A stretch of 64,000 bases of DNA from Methylobacter sp. (GTDB lineage: Bacteria; Pseudomonadota; Gammaproteobacteria; Methylococcales; Methylomonadaceae), in contig JAUYMY010000060.1 in NCBI GenBank assembly GCA_030699385.1, forward strand, positions 62,001 through 126,000. Reading direction: 5' to 3'. The notes under the pieces were generated by a model. The model searched no databases. It was not told where the DNA came from and worked only from the letters and a program-made list of their open reading frames with translations. Position 1 is the stretch's first letter; every line of letters begins with the position of its first letter. The position numbers and the translations under genes are program-made. Shown here piece after piece: positions 1 to 9,189 of the stretch.

Positions 1-99
1 TTTCTCTGGATGGAGCTGACTATCGCTCTATTAATTGTCGGGGCAACCGTTTTATACGATTTATGGCAGGAAAAAAGGCAAAATCATGACACTAATTGA
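1..99 (+). CDS. C-terminal end of a membrane protein (partial)
   Basis: The frame is open from base 1 and closes with TGA at 97-99, giving 32 residues. They form one hydrophobic helix (MELTIALLIVGATVLYD) followed by a short polar tail (LWQEKRQNHDTN), as at the end of an inner-membrane protein. It overlaps the start of aroE by 14 bases, which suggests translational coupling. The family cannot be identified from this fragment. Confidence 0.5.
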   Translation, partial: FLWMELTIALLIVGATVLYDLWQEKRQNHDTN

Positions 100-937
100 T
101 CGCTACGCGGTGTTTGGGCACCCCATTAAACACAGCAAATCACCCCGTATTCATGGCCTTTTTGCCGAGCAAACCGAACAAGTGCTTGAATATACCGCGC
201 AGGATGTACCCGCCGAGCAATTTTCAAATCGCGCTGAAAAATTTTTTGCTGAAGGCGGCAAGGGTTTAAACTGCACCGTGCCGCTAAAGGAGCTGGCCTG
301 GAGTTATGCTGATTATAGAACCGAACGCGCCCAGATAAGCAAGGCTGTCAACACGCTGGCCTTGCAAGCAGACGGTGCTATTCTTGGCGATAATACCGAC
401 GGCATAGGCTTGGTGACCGACTTGGTCACTAATCATGCCATTCGCTTATCGGGTAGCCGCATACTGGTTCTCGGTGCGGGCGGCGCCAGTCGCGGTATTC
501 TCGCGCCGATTCTTGAGCAGTCACCGCACAGCTTGGTTATCGCTAACCGTACCGCCGATAAAGCGATTAAATTGGCCGCCGAATTTCACGCTAACGGCTC
601 TGTTATTGGCTGCGGTTTTGATGGGTTAGAGAGCCGGCAATTTGACTTGATTTTAAATGCCACTTCCGCCAGTTTGAGCGGCCAATTGCCGCCATTGCCG
701 ACAGGTTTGTTGGCTGAGGAGGGCTGTTGTTACGACCTTGCCTACGGCAACGAACCGACCGCTTTTGTGCGCTGGGGTCTGGAAAATCATGCGGTAAAAA
801 GCCTGGATGGTCTGGGTATGCTGGTCGAACAAGCAGCGGAAGCCTTTTTTATCTGGCGCGGCGTTCGTCCCCGAACCCAGCCAGTTATCGCGTTGTTAAA
901 TGCGGAAAGGCCGTTGATCGCGGACTATAGAAAATAG
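86..937 (+). CDS. aroE: Shikimate dehydrogenase (NADP+)
   Basis: AroE reduces 3-dehydroshikimate to shikimate with NADPH in the cytoplasmic pathway to chorismate. The 283-residue protein has the usual length. The N-terminal substrate domain begins YAVFGHPIKHSKSPRIH, the classic shikimate-binding signature. NTDGIG and the nucleotide-binding glycine loop GAGGASRGI follow, and the C-terminal part contains DGLGMLVEQAAEAF. The ATG at 86 is preferred over the in-frame codon at 35 because it has a purine-rich AGGAAAAAAGG just upstream and gives the family's normal N-terminus. The gene overlaps the end of the preceding membrane protein. Assignment is firm. Confidence 0.95.
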   Translation: MTLIDRYAVFGHPIKHSKSPRIHGLFAEQTEQVLEYTAQDVPAEQFSNRAEKFFAEGGKGLNCTVPLKELAWSYADYRTERAQISKAVNTLALQADGAILGDNTDGIGLVTDLVTNHAIRLSGSRILVLGAGGASRGILAPILEQSPHSLVIANRTADKAIKLAAEFHANGSVIGCGFDGLESRQFDLILNATSASLSGQLPPLPTGLLAEEGCCYDLAYGNEPTAFVRWGLENHAVKSLDGLGMLVEQAAEAFFIWRGVRPRTQPVIALLNAERPLIADYRK

Positions 938-1009
938 AATCTGAAAAATCACCACGAAGAGCACGGAGAACACGAAGAATGATTAACGTTGCCTGTGGGA
1001 AATAAAGCT

Positions 1010-1546
1010 TCATATTGAGTCTTTTAAATACTCATTTTTCAGCTGTATATATTGCCGGGATGAGTATTCCAAAAATTCCTTTTCAGACTCTTTTAACGGT
1101 CTGGCCTGTTTGGCGGGTACGCCGACATAAAGATAACCGCTGTCCAGCTTTTTCCCCGGCGGCACCAGTGCGCCGGCGCCGAGCATCACATAATCTTCAA
1201 GTACCGCGCCATCCATAATAATGGCGCCTATCCCGATCAGACAATAATCGCCGACAGTACAGGCATGAACCACCGCTCTATGGCCAATGGTGACGCCTTT
1301 GCCGATGGTTAATGGATAACCTTGCGCGGTATATTTGCCGGCATGAGTCACATGCAACACCGAACCGTCTTGCACATTAGTGCCATCGCCAATAGTGATA
1401 GGCGCCACATCGCCCCTAATTACTGTTGTAGGCCATACCGACACATCATCACCTAAGCTAACATCGCCAATGACCATCGCGCTATCATCGATAAAGACCG
1501 ACTTGCCAAGGCTGGGTTGTTTATTGTTAAATTCTCTAACCGCCAT
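1010..1546 (-). CDS. Gamma-class carbonic anhydrase family protein (hexapeptide repeat)
   Basis: This 178-residue protein is built of left-handed beta-helix hexapeptide repeats (IGDGTNVQDGSVL, IGKGVTIGHRAVVHAC, IGIGAIIMDGAVL) and ends in an alpha-helical tail, like YrdA/PaaY/CaiE proteins. Histidines near residues 65/68, 89 and 94 match the trimer-interface zinc site of gamma carbonic anhydrases. Activity as a carbonic anhydrase is plausible but unproven, since many YrdA-type members show little or none. An AGGAGAG ribosome site lies just upstream of the ATG. It stands alone, converging on aroE. Confidence 0.85.
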   Translation of the reverse strand: MAVREFNNKQPSLGKSVFIDDSAMVIGDVSLGDDVSVWPTTVIRGDVAPITIGDGTNVQDGSVLHVTHAGKYTAQGYPLTIGKGVTIGHRAVVHACTVGDYCLIGIGAIIMDGAVLEDYVMLGAGALVPPGKKLDSGYLYVGVPAKQARPLKESEKEFLEYSSRQYIQLKNEYLKDSI

Positions 1547-1746
1547 TACCCGCTCTCCTTATTATATTTATTGCTTGTTTATAAAAAAAAATCATTGCTT
1601 GCCGATATGTAAACTATCCTAATAAATTGCGTGTATTCAGTTATTCGACGGTAAAAAACGCCAAATTAGTCACATTTTTCACGTATAATTTAAACATGAT
1701 GGCGTTATTATGCTAACCACTTTACCTCTATTTTTAAAAAACTAAC

Positions 1747-3033
1747 ATGCCTCTTTTCGGTAGTTTTCTTCAAGATAAAAAAAAAATAAAAGCTGACAGC
1801 GTAAAAGGTGTCAGCGGCGACGACGTGCCGCTTGATGTATTAAAAGGGCTTTTTCCTATCCGCAATTATGATAGCGAAAAATTGTTGGCCTTTGCCTCCG
1901 GCCTTAAATCAGAAATATTTCCTGAAACAATGCTGTTATTTCGTGCCGGCGAGTCGACCGATTCGGCGTTTTATTTGCTTAATGGCACCGTTTCCTTATC
2001 GGATGAACATGGCAAAAGTTATGAAATAGTCTCAGGCACAGGGCCTGCCAAGTTTCCGCTGTCCAGCGGCGCCAAACATACCACCACGGCGATAGCTAAA
2101 ACTAAAGTCAGTGTGTTGCGCGTCTCGCAAAAAATCATGTCCAGCAAATACGCACCGGCATCGGAATTGTCAAAGTTGGTGATCCCTACCGAGTTGGCTA
2201 AAAATAAGTTATTGAACAGCTTTGCCCATTATTATGTTAATGAAGAGCTTGAAATACCGTCATTACCCGGTATTGCACTTAAATTGCAACACGCCATGCA
2301 ACAGGATATCGGCATTGCCGATGCGGTAAAAATTATTCAGCTCGACCCGGTTATTTCAGCCAAATTGATTGGCTTGGCTAATAGCCCGCTTTATGTCAGC
2401 GTCGTTCCGGCAAAAAGCTGCCTTGAAGCGGTCAACCGTATTGGCTTAAATGCCGCACGTAATTTAGTCATTGGTTTAAGCCTTGGCAGCATTTTTAAAA
2501 GCAACTCAGCGCTGATCAACAAATACGCTGATAAAATCTGGCGGCAAAGCCTGTATATCGCCACCATCAGCCATGTTTTGGCGGCGGTTACCAAGCAGTG
2601 TAATCCTCAAGAATCGCTACTTGCCGGACTTATCTGCGATATTGGTGCAGTGCCGTTCTTAAGTTTCGTCGCCAAATTACCCAAAGATTATTACACCGAA
2701 GCCGATATTGAACTGGCTCTGCCATGCATTAAAGGGCCGGTAGGCTACAAGATTTTGCTCGATTGGGGTTTTTCCGAGGAATTTCTTAAAGTGCCGCTTT
2801 ATTCTGATGATTGGTATCAAAATCATAGTGCAGAACTGAGCTTAACCGACATTGTGGTGCTGTCCCGCTTACACAGCAAAATTGGGCAAGGTGCCTCCGA
2901 ATTGCCAACGATTACCTCTATTCCTGCGGCCAGTAAATTAAAGGATTTTGCTCTTTCTCCAGAGCATTCCTTGAGTGTGCTGCATGAAGCCAAGCAGCAA
3001 ATTAATGACGCCATGAAGGCGCTGTCTAGCTGA
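1747..3033 (+). CDS. HDOD-domain signalling protein with N-terminal cyclic-nucleotide-binding-like domain
   Basis: The protein has 428 residues. About residues 40-140 resemble a cyclic-nucleotide-binding/cupin fold (MLLFRAGESTDSAFYLLNGTVSL). The C-terminal part, from about residue 175, is an HDOD domain (ELEIPSLPGIALKLQHAM, VIQLDP-like IIQLDPVISAKLIGLAN, GLICDIGAVPFL), a non-enzymatic relative of HD phosphohydrolases found in regulators of motility, biofilm and c-di-GMP output. A close paralogue with the same architecture lies at 25546-26865. It is transcribed alone after a 200-base gap. The ligand is unknown. Confidence 0.85.
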   Translation: MPLFGSFLQDKKKIKADSVKGVSGDDVPLDVLKGLFPIRNYDSEKLLAFASGLKSEIFPETMLLFRAGESTDSAFYLLNGTVSLSDEHGKSYEIVSGTGPAKFPLSSGAKHTTTAIAKTKVSVLRVSQKIMSSKYAPASELSKLVIPTELAKNKLLNSFAHYYVNEELEIPSLPGIALKLQHAMQQDIGIADAVKIIQLDPVISAKLIGLANSPLYVSVVPAKSCLEAVNRIGLNAARNLVIGLSLGSIFKSNSALINKYADKIWRQSLYIATISHVLAAVTKQCNPQESLLAGLICDIGAVPFLSFVAKLPKDYYTEADIELALPCIKGPVGYKILLDWGFSEEFLKVPLYSDDWYQNHSAELSLTDIVVLSRLHSKIGQGASELPTITSIPAASKLKDFALSPEHSLSVLHEAKQQINDAMKALSS

Positions 3034-3060
3034 GCGTGCTTGAATCAAACACTATCTATT

Positions 3061-3150
3061 TTAAAAAATCCGAGTAAATCCGTCCGATCTGTGCTGTCCG
3101 TGTTCTATCCCACGAAGAGCACGAACGTGTCGTGTCCTTCGGGCGAATAA
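3061..3150. repeat. Half-copy of repeat family B joined to a family A hairpin
   Basis: Bases 3061-3108 read like the right arm of the repeats at 52703-52801 and 61663-61765, ending CCGTGTTCTAT. They run directly into CCACGAAGAGCACGAACGTG, a member of the CACGAA family also seen at 951-979, 21955-21993 and 25388-25453. The segment lies between the convergent ends of the HDOD gene and lptG and could act as a transcription stop, but there is no strong T-run. Confidence 0.55.
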
Positions 3151-3161
3151 AATTCCCTTCA

Positions 3162-4232
3162 CTAGCCTTGAACCCGCTTTAACGCCCATAGCGCCAGCAT
3201 TAATACGGTCAGACTCGGCGCAAAGGCCATCAATGGCGGGTTAAGATCATAAATCAAGCCGACATGGCCGACGATTTTATCGATGATATTAAAACCCATG
3301 CCGATAACGACGCCTATCATCATCCGTCCGCCCATATTAACGCCGCGCTTCACGCCGATAACAAAAGGCGTCGACACCAGTAGCATTACAAAAACGATTA
3401 ACGGATTAACCACGCGTCCCCAGAAAGCCAGCTCAAATTCGTGCGATTTTTGCGCATTATTTTTCAAGAAGCTAATGTACATAGCAAGATCGTACAGCGA
3501 TAAATTGTTCGGATTGACCACCACGATTTTCAATAAATCCGGCGCAACGCTGGATTGCCAAGCTTGCTCGTCGTAATGAGTGGCGCTCATTTGCTGAGTC
3601 GAAATAGTCGATTGCTGGATTTTTTCTAGCTTCCATTGCTGGCGCCCTTGGAAAGTCGCCGTTTCGGCATGAGTTGAATAACGCAAACGGCGCTGATCAT
3701 CGAGCTCATAAATGCTAATGTCGGACAGACTGCCGTCGTCTTGTATTTTGCGGACATTAATGAATTTTTTGCCTTCGCGCAGCCACAGTCCGTATTTGGC
3801 ATCCATCACAACCTGTTCGTTCTGGGCGGTGACTTTGAGCACACGTGCCGCACGCTCGGTGACCGGGGCAATAAATTCACCGACTAAAATCGAAATAATC
3901 ACCAAAATAGCACCGGCCAGCAGAACCGCTCGAATGATGCCGAAAATAGATAAACCGGCGGCTTGCATCGCAATCAGTTCGCGGTTATTGCCCATTGCAC
4001 CCAGGATAAACAAACTGCCCAGCAACGCAGACGCCGGCATTAGTTCATAAAAGACGGTCGGGGAGGTCAGTGCCAAATAATAAAAAATTTCCTTTAGCCC
4101 ATAATTGCCTACGCCCAAATCTTTGAGCTGGTCGCTAAAGGTAAATAAATTGAATAAGGTCAGTAATAATAAGATGGCAATAAATGAGCCTTTTAAAATT
4201 TCCTTGACGATATAAGCGGTTAAGACATTCAC
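3162..4232 (-). CDS. lptG: LPS export ABC transporter permease LptG
   Basis: LptG pairs with LptF in the inner membrane and works with the ATPase LptB to pull lipopolysaccharide out of the membrane and pass it to LptC/LptA. The 356-residue protein has the YjgP/YjgQ architecture: three N-terminal membrane helices (from MNVLTAYIVKEILKG), a periplasmic beta-jellyroll of about 160 residues, and three C-terminal helices (FVMLLVSTPFVIG, GRMMIGVVIGMGFN, MAFAPSLTVLMLAL). It overlaps the end of lptF by four bases, so the pair is translated as an operon. Confidence 0.93.
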   Translation of the reverse strand: MNVLTAYIVKEILKGSFIAILLLLTLFNLFTFSDQLKDLGVGNYGLKEIFYYLALTSPTVFYELMPASALLGSLFILGAMGNNRELIAMQAAGLSIFGIIRAVLLAGAILVIISILVGEFIAPVTERAARVLKVTAQNEQVVMDAKYGLWLREGKKFINVRKIQDDGSLSDISIYELDDQRRLRYSTHAETATFQGRQQWKLEKIQQSTISTQQMSATHYDEQAWQSSVAPDLLKIVVVNPNNLSLYDLAMYISFLKNNAQKSHEFELAFWGRVVNPLIVFVMLLVSTPFVIGVKRGVNMGGRMMIGVVIGMGFNIIDKIVGHVGLIYDLNPPLMAFAPSLTVLMLALWALKRVQG

Positions 4233-5365
4233 AGAGCCACCTTTGCTTTAACTTTCATCAGCAACCAGTGCCAGCCATATAATCTGGCCAGCAACACCCC
4301 GCCTATCACCAGCAGCAGCATATTGACGCCGACAGCGCCGAGCCACGGCGGAATGGTTTGATTCATCACCCAGCTTTGGCTGACGCGAATAAGATTGCCG
4401 TAACTAAAATAAATCAAAAAACCCACCAACATATTGCCGTAAACGCCGCCACGCGGTGACATCTGTGCCAAAGGCACGGCGATAAAGGTCAGCAACATCA
4501 CGCCGACCGGAATGGAAAAGCGGCGCTGTAATTCGGCAATGTCGGTTATTTGCTCGGAGCGCATTAAGATATCGCTGGCGACAGCGGCTTTGCCAAAATT
4601 AACGCTCGATTCTTTGCTGTCGACGCGCACCGCGTATTCGCCGAACTGTTCCAGCGTATAACTCAAGGCGCCCGGCTGTCCCTGTACGCGCTCGCCATTT
4701 TCTAAAATGACATAGCGCCCGTCAGGCAAATCCTCCAGCCGACCGGATTCTGCATTAATAATTGCCAAGCGGCTACCTTGCCGGTGCTGCACAAAAACCT
4801 GCTGCATTTTTTTGTCGGCATCGATTTTTTCTACATAAAAGACCAAATCGCCATGACTGTATTCACTGAATTTTCCGGCGGCAATACCCCTAAGATCGGC
4901 CGATTCCTTATCTTGGTGCATGATTTGATCCATCATAGCTTCCGCCCAAGGCGACACATACAAGGACAAGCCGGCCGACACGATGCTGAGCGGAAAAACC
5001 AGTAAAAACACCGCCCGATAGATGATTCCCGAACCGCCGCCGGCAGACGCCACCGCCGACATTTCCTGATCCCGATACATGCGCCCCAGAACCATCAACA
5101 CCGCCATGAACAACGCCGCCGGTAAAAAAGTAGCGCTGGCAATCACTGTTTTTAAACCCAGCACAGTCAGCAAAGTATGATTGGAGACTTGGCCTTCAAC
5201 GGCTTTGTCGAGAATCCTGATAAACTGCCGACTGACGATAATCACCACAATCACCGACCACACCGCCAGCAATGTCCGTAACAAATCTGAGGCCACCATT
5301 TTGTCCAAAACCGTGACTAATTTGCGCCGGCCCACTTTATAGCCTTTATTTAAGTTCACTTCCAA
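4229..5365 (-). CDS. lptF: LPS export ABC transporter permease LptF
   Basis: This is the partner permease of LptG in the LptB2FG complex. The 378-residue protein has N-terminal helices with the family pattern (ASATFLPAALFMAVLMVLGRMYRDQEMSA, shown here only as its core RMYRDQEMSA), a periplasmic domain, and C-terminal helices ending near the stop. The start is a TTG at 5365 preceded by AGGAGA at five bases' spacing. It gives an N-terminus about 20 residues longer than usual, so the internal ATG at residue 23 remains possible. It is divergent from pepA, the arrangement also found in E. coli. Confidence 0.92.
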   Translation of the reverse strand: MEVNLNKGYKVGRRKLVTVLDKMVASDLLRTLLAVWSVIVVIIVSRQFIRILDKAVEGQVSNHTLLTVLGLKTVIASATFLPAALFMAVLMVLGRMYRDQEMSAVASAGGGSGIIYRAVFLLVFPLSIVSAGLSLYVSPWAEAMMDQIMHQDKESADLRGIAAGKFSEYSHGDLVFYVEKIDADKKMQQVFVQHRQGSRLAIINAESGRLEDLPDGRYVILENGERVQGQPGALSYTLEQFGEYAVRVDSKESSVNFGKAAVASDILMRSEQITDIAELQRRFSIPVGVMLLTFIAVPLAQMSPRGGVYGNMLVGFLIYFSYGNLIRVSQSWVMNQTIPPWLGAVGVNMLLLVIGGVLLARLYGWHWLLMKVKAKVAL

Positions 5366-5585
5366 GCCAATCTCCTATCAGAAACGTGTGTTGTACAGCA
5401 AAAGTAGGGCGCCAAACCTTAGCCAGAGCCTTAAAATAGCGGCCTATTTTATAGGAAACAACCGTGTTGGAAATAATTCATTGTTATCATGTCCGTAGCT
5501 CAAGGTTAAAGGTTGGCTCAGTTGCCCCCTGTTTTTTTGCCGTTTGCCTTTCATCAGACACCATCAAAAATCAATAGTTGTGTTG

Positions 5586-5591
5586 TATAAT
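5586..5591 (+). promoter_or_regulatory. Likely -10 box of the pepA promoter
   Basis: A perfect TATAAT lies 58 bases upstream of the pepA ATG in the 283-base gap between divergent lptF and pepA. No convincing -35 box is seen 16-18 bases upstream, so only the -10 element is claimed. Confidence 0.4.
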
Positions 5592-5648
5592 CATCAAAAA
5601 CCGCTCGGCTCAAGAGTGCTCTCCATTTTGTAAAACCAAGGGTAAATT

Positions 5649-7142
5649 ATGGATTATTCAATAGAAACCGCGCCATTAGAAGAACTACAATGTGATTGTA
5701 TGATTGTAGGCGTCTATCAAGACCGCCAGCTCAGCCCGTCGGCGCTTGCCCTGAACAACAGCAGCCAAGGTCTGATTAATAACATACTCAGCCGTGGCGA
5801 CATCGGCGGCAAAAATGGCGAAACGGTGTTAATCAACGCCGTACCTCATACTCAAATTGAACGCATTTTGCTGGTTGGATTGGGCGAAAACACGCCTTTG
5901 TCGGGCAAGAACTACAAAAAAGCCTTGCTCGCCGCCATCAACAGCCTGAAAAAAACGCAGATAAAATCGGTTGTTTGTTGCTTGGCCGAATGCGCTGTGA
6001 TCGACCGCGACTGGCAATGGAAAGCGCGGCATATCATCGAAGTGTTTAACGATGTTGCTTATCAATTTACTCATACAAAATCGGACAAAGACACCGAAAT
6101 AAAGCTGGAAAAAATCGCTATCGCCGCACCGGAAAACGAGCGCGCTTTGGCGCATTCCGGTTTGTTGCAGGGCAAGGCTATCGCTGAAGGCATGACCTTG
6201 ACCAAACACTTGGGCGATTTGCCGGGAAACCTTTGCACTCCCGCTTTTCTTGCTGAACAAGCCCTTGAGCTGGGTAAACAATACGACAGCCTGACCGTTA
6301 AAATCCTCGAAGAATCGGATATGGCGGCTTTGGGCATGGGCGCTTTGCTGTCGGTGTCGCGGGGTAGTCGTCAGCCGGCGAAATTAATAACGCTGGATTA
6401 TCAACGTGGCGAGAAAAACGCCAAACCTATCGTGCTGATCGGCAAAGGCCTGACCTTCGATGCCGGCGGCATTTCATTAAAAACCGCTGCCGGTATGGAT
6501 GAAATGAAATACGACATGTGCGGCGGCGCCACCGTACTCGGTGTTTTGCTCGCCGCCGCACAAATGCAACTGCCGCTGAATATTATCGGCCTAATTCCTT
6601 CGTCGGAAAATATGCCCGATGGCGACGCCAACAAACCCGGCGATATTTTGACCAGCATGTCCGGCAAAACCATCGAAGTGCTGAATACCGACGCCGAAGG
6701 CCGTCTGCTGCTGTGCGATACTCTGACTTACGCCGAACGCTATAATCCCGAAGTGGTTATCGATCTGGCTACCTTGACCGGCGCTTGTCTAGTGGCTTTA
6801 GGCCGTGTCGCCAGCGGTCTGCTCGGTAACGATGACGCCTTGTGCAATGATTTGAGCGCCGCCGGTGAAACGGCCAATGACAGCCTGTGGCGCTTGCCGC
6901 TGTGGGAAGAGTATCAGGAACAACTTAAATCCAATTTTGCTGATATGGCCAATGTCGGCGGCAAAGATGCCGGCACCATCACCGCCGCCTGTTTTTTGGC
7001 GCGGTTTGCCGAAAAATTCCGCTGGGCGCATTTGGACATCGCCGGTACCGCCTGGCGCACAGGGCAAACCAAAGGCGCAACCGGTCGCCCGGTGCCCTTA
7101 TTAAGCCAATATTTGCTTGATCGTGCGCAACAAAGTGACTGA
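5649..7142 (+). CDS. pepA: Leucyl aminopeptidase (M17 family, two-metal)
   Basis: PepA removes N-terminal residues from peptides in the cytoplasm. In some bacteria it also binds DNA in site-specific recombination and carAB control. The 497-residue protein has a poorly conserved N-terminal domain and a conserved C-terminal catalytic domain with [15 protein letters not shown], the metal and catalytic region around [10 protein letters not shown], and the family signature [10 protein letters not shown]. Length and order (pepA followed by holC) match E. coli. Confidence 0.95.
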   Translation: MDYSIETAPLEELQCDCMIVGVYQDRQLSPSALALNNSSQGLINNILSRGDIGGKNGETVLINAVPHTQIERILLVGLGENTPLSGKNYKKALLAAINSLKKTQIKSVVCCLAECAVIDRDWQWKARHIIEVFNDVAYQFTHTKSDKDTEIKLEKIAIAAPENERALAHSGLLQGKAIAEGMTLTKHLGDLPGNLCTPAFLAEQALELGKQYDSLTVKILEESDMAALGMGALLSVSRGSRQPAKLITLDYQRGEKNAKPIVLIGKGLTFDAGGISLKTAAGMDEMKYDMCGGATVLGVLLAAAQMQLPLNIIGLIPSSENMPDGDANKPGDILTSMSGKTIEVLNTDAEGRLLLCDTLTYAERYNPEVVIDLATLTGACLVALGRVASGLLGNDDALCNDLSAAGETANDSLWRLPLWEEYQEQLKSNFADMANVGGKDAGTITAACFLARFAEKFRWAHLDIAGTAWRTGQTKGATGRPVPLLSQYLLDRAQQSD

Positions 7143-7548
7143 AGTCAGTTTTTATGTGTTGCCGACTGAATCGCTAAAAGAGCGCTATCTGTTCGCCTGC
7201 AAACTGATTGAAAAAGTGTACCGTAGCGGCCAGTTTTGCTATGTGTTGACTGATGACGTCGAGCAAAGCCAAGCCCTAGATGACCTGCTCTGGACGTTCA
7301 GAGCAGGCAGTTTTATACCGCACCAGCTTTATACAGGCGACATTCCCTCGACTGAACACGTATTAATCGGCTCACTCCCCGCACCCGCACAGTGGCAAAA
7401 AACCGTGATTAATTTATCTTCACAGTGTGCCAACGCTGAACGGGTGCTGGAAATATTGGACAACAGCGAAGCAACTAAAGCAGTAGGTAGAGAGCGCTAT
7501 CGGCACTATAAAGAAGCAGGGCATACGCTAACTACGCATAAAATGTAG
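7135..7548 (+). CDS. holC: DNA polymerase III subunit chi
   Basis: Chi links the clamp-loader subunit psi to single-strand-binding protein during replication. The 137-residue product begins [12 protein letters not shown] and contains the family pattern of tyrosine and acidic residues ([29 protein letters not shown]). The GTG at 7135 overlaps the end of pepA by eight bases and gives the normal N-terminus. An upstream TTG at 7117 would add six residues. In E. coli valS follows holC directly; here 3.7 kb of accessory DNA intervenes. Confidence 0.88.
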   Translation: MTEVSFYVLPTESLKERYLFACKLIEKVYRSGQFCYVLTDDVEQSQALDDLLWTFRAGSFIPHQLYTGDIPSTEHVLIGSLPAPAQWQKTVINLSSQCANAERVLEILDNSEATKAVGRERYRHYKEAGHTLTTHKM

Positions 7549-7577
7549 GTTGGGTTGCCGCTTTTTGGCAACCCAAC
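7549..7577. repeat. Perfect hairpin at the left edge of the accessory island
   Basis: An 11-base arm GTTGGGTTGCC (7549-7559) pairs perfectly with GGCAACCCAAC (7567-7577) across a 7-base loop. It begins one base after the holC stop codon. It may terminate pepA-holC or mark the left boundary of inserted DNA; there is no T-run on the far side. Confidence 0.6.
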
Positions 7578-7613
7578 AAATACCTAAACACTCATAACCT
7601 GTGAGAATCGCTC

Positions 7614-7826
7614 ATGATGACTTTAGAATTAGACGATGAAACTGCAACTCTGCTAACTGAGCTAGTAGAATTAGAGCATCTGAGCCATGCCCAATTATTG
7701 AAAAAAATGCTCCATGAACACCTAGACAATTATCAAGATGAACTGGATGCTAAAGAAGCCGAGCAGGTATTACAAGAAGCGGGTGGTGTTTCTTTATCAG
7801 AGCTAAAAAACAAATATGGCTTATGA
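7614..7826 (+). CDS. Type II antitoxin, RelB-like
   Basis: This acidic 70-residue protein has a ribbon-helix-helix-like N-terminus (MTLELDDETATLLTELVE) and a C-terminal tail (VSLSELKNKYGL) typical of antitoxins that wrap a RelE/ParE toxin. It overlaps the next gene by 11 bases. The ATG at 7617 is an equally possible start. It is predicted to neutralise the toxin and repress its own operon. The family call rests on size, composition and position. Confidence 0.75.
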   Translation: MMTLELDDETATLLTELVELEHLSHAQLLKKMLHEHLDNYQDELDAKEAEQVLQEAGGVSLSELKNKYGL

Positions 7827-8073
7827 AATTATTATTAAGCCCTCTGCTGAGAAATCATTCGCTAGATTAGAAAAAGCCCAGCAAATTAAAATTGTTAAAG
7901 CCATTGAAAACTTGGCAGTTAATCCCAGACCACAGGGTTTTAAAAAATTAAAATCGCTTGCTGAACTTTATCGTATTCGAGTAGGCGATTATCGAATTAT
8001 TTACAGCATTGATAATAATATACTGATAATTATCGTTGTTAAAATCGGACATCGAAAAGAGATTTATAAATAA
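7816..8073 (+). CDS. RelE/ParE-family toxin
   Basis: This basic 85-residue protein has the RelE/ParE fold pattern: an N-terminal strand (YEIIIKPSAEKSF), two helices, PRPQGFKKLK, then the conserved core YRIRVGDYRIIYSID and the C-terminal IGHRKEIYK. RelE members cleave mRNA in the ribosome and ParE members poison gyrase. The core RVGDYRIIY with a terminal KIGHR is closest to RelE-type mRNA interferases, which is inference. It is coupled to the antitoxin by overlapping frames. Confidence 0.85.
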   Translation: MAYEIIIKPSAEKSFARLEKAQQIKIVKAIENLAVNPRPQGFKKLKSLAELYRIRVGDYRIIYSIDNNILIIIVVKIGHRKEIYK

Positions 8074-8142
8074 ACTGGGCGTATTTTTAATCCTGTTGGG
8101 TTTCGCTATCACTCTACCTAACTTACGAGCTAAAGAAAAACT

Positions 8143-9186
8143 ATGAGCAACGAAATTAAAAAAATTGAAGAAGAACAGGAGTATGAAAGCATTTCTGAAA
8201 ATGTCCCCCCTTCGGACATTATAGCTTTTAATGAAATGAGGTCATGCTTGGAATTAGTCCGATTGTCCAGTACAAATCAACTGGAGATTAAACCTGATTT
8301 TCAGCGCGATGTTGTTTGGCAAAGACCTGCACAAACTAGGTTTATTGATAGCCTTACAAAACAATTGCCAATTCCTAGTATGTGTATAAGTTTGGATAGT
8401 AAGACAGATAAGCGTTTAATTATTGATGGATTGCAAAGAATGCAAAGCATGATTTATTTTTTAACAAACGATGACTGGGAGCTTTCCAAGTTAGATGATA
8501 TAAACGAACGTTTGTCTGGAAAAAAAGTCTCTACAATTAAAAATGAATCTGATGACATTTATAAACGGGTTCAAAATATCATGATACCAATAACAGTTAT
8601 TAGATGTGATTATTCAAAAAAGTCACATAATGAATATTTGTTCACTATATTTCACAGATTAAACTCTGGAGGTATGCGGTTAAATAATCAGGAGATAAGG
8701 AACTGTATTTACAGCGGTATATTGAATGAATCTCTAAAAAAATTAGCGAATAGAAAAGATACTAAGGCTTTTTTTGGAGTTAGGAAAAGATTTTCCAATG
8801 AAGAAATGATACTCAGGTTTTTTGCGTTTACTGATGAGTTTGACAAATATAACGGAAAGTTAGCTAGTTTTTTAAATAACTATATGTTTGAAAATAGAAC
8901 GAAAGTAGTAGGCGATAACGCTTACGTTAGTTCACTGGATATTATTGAAAAAATGATTAAACATCCATCCAAAACATTTAGTAAAACAGTGCTTGAAGGG
9001 TTGTTATATGGTGTTTCTCAAAATATTGAAACATTAACGAATCAATCTCATGGGGAATTAAAAATACTGTTTGAGAACTTTAAATCATTACCAGAGTACA
9101 GTCCCGAAAATTTAAAATCTGCTCTTTCTGATAAAGATAAAGTAAAAGAAAGATTACTTTCTGCTAAAAACTGCTTTGCCCTATAA
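8143..9186 (+). CDS. DUF262-domain protein (ParB-like nuclease fold)
   Basis: The protein has 347 residues. The N-terminal 160 form a DUF262 domain: DFQRDVVWQR (residues 53-61), then the catalytic-type loop DGLQR (95-99), where most members have DGQQR. DUF262 is related to ParB/Srx folds and occurs in the GmrS part of type IV restriction enzymes and in several phage-defence proteins, where it binds or hydrolyses NTPs or cuts DNA. The C-terminal half is helical and has no recognised nuclease motif such as HNH. Base composition is clearly AT-richer than the flanking housekeeping genes, a sign of transfer. The HEPN-like gene follows three bases after the stop. Confidence 0.8.
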   Translation: MSNEIKKIEEEQEYESISENVPPSDIIAFNEMRSCLELVRLSSTNQLEIKPDFQRDVVWQRPAQTRFIDSLTKQLPIPSMCISLDSKTDKRLIIDGLQRMQSMIYFLTNDDWELSKLDDINERLSGKKVSTIKNESDDIYKRVQNIMIPITVIRCDYSKKSHNEYLFTIFHRLNSGGMRLNNQEIRNCIYSGILNESLKKLANRKDTKAFFGVRKRFSNEEMILRFFAFTDEFDKYNGKLASFLNNYMFENRTKVVGDNAYVSSLDIIEKMIKHPSKTFSKTVLEGLLYGVSQNIETLTNQSHGELKILFENFKSLPEYSPENLKSALSDKDKVKERLLSAKNCFAL

Positions 9187-9189
9187 ACA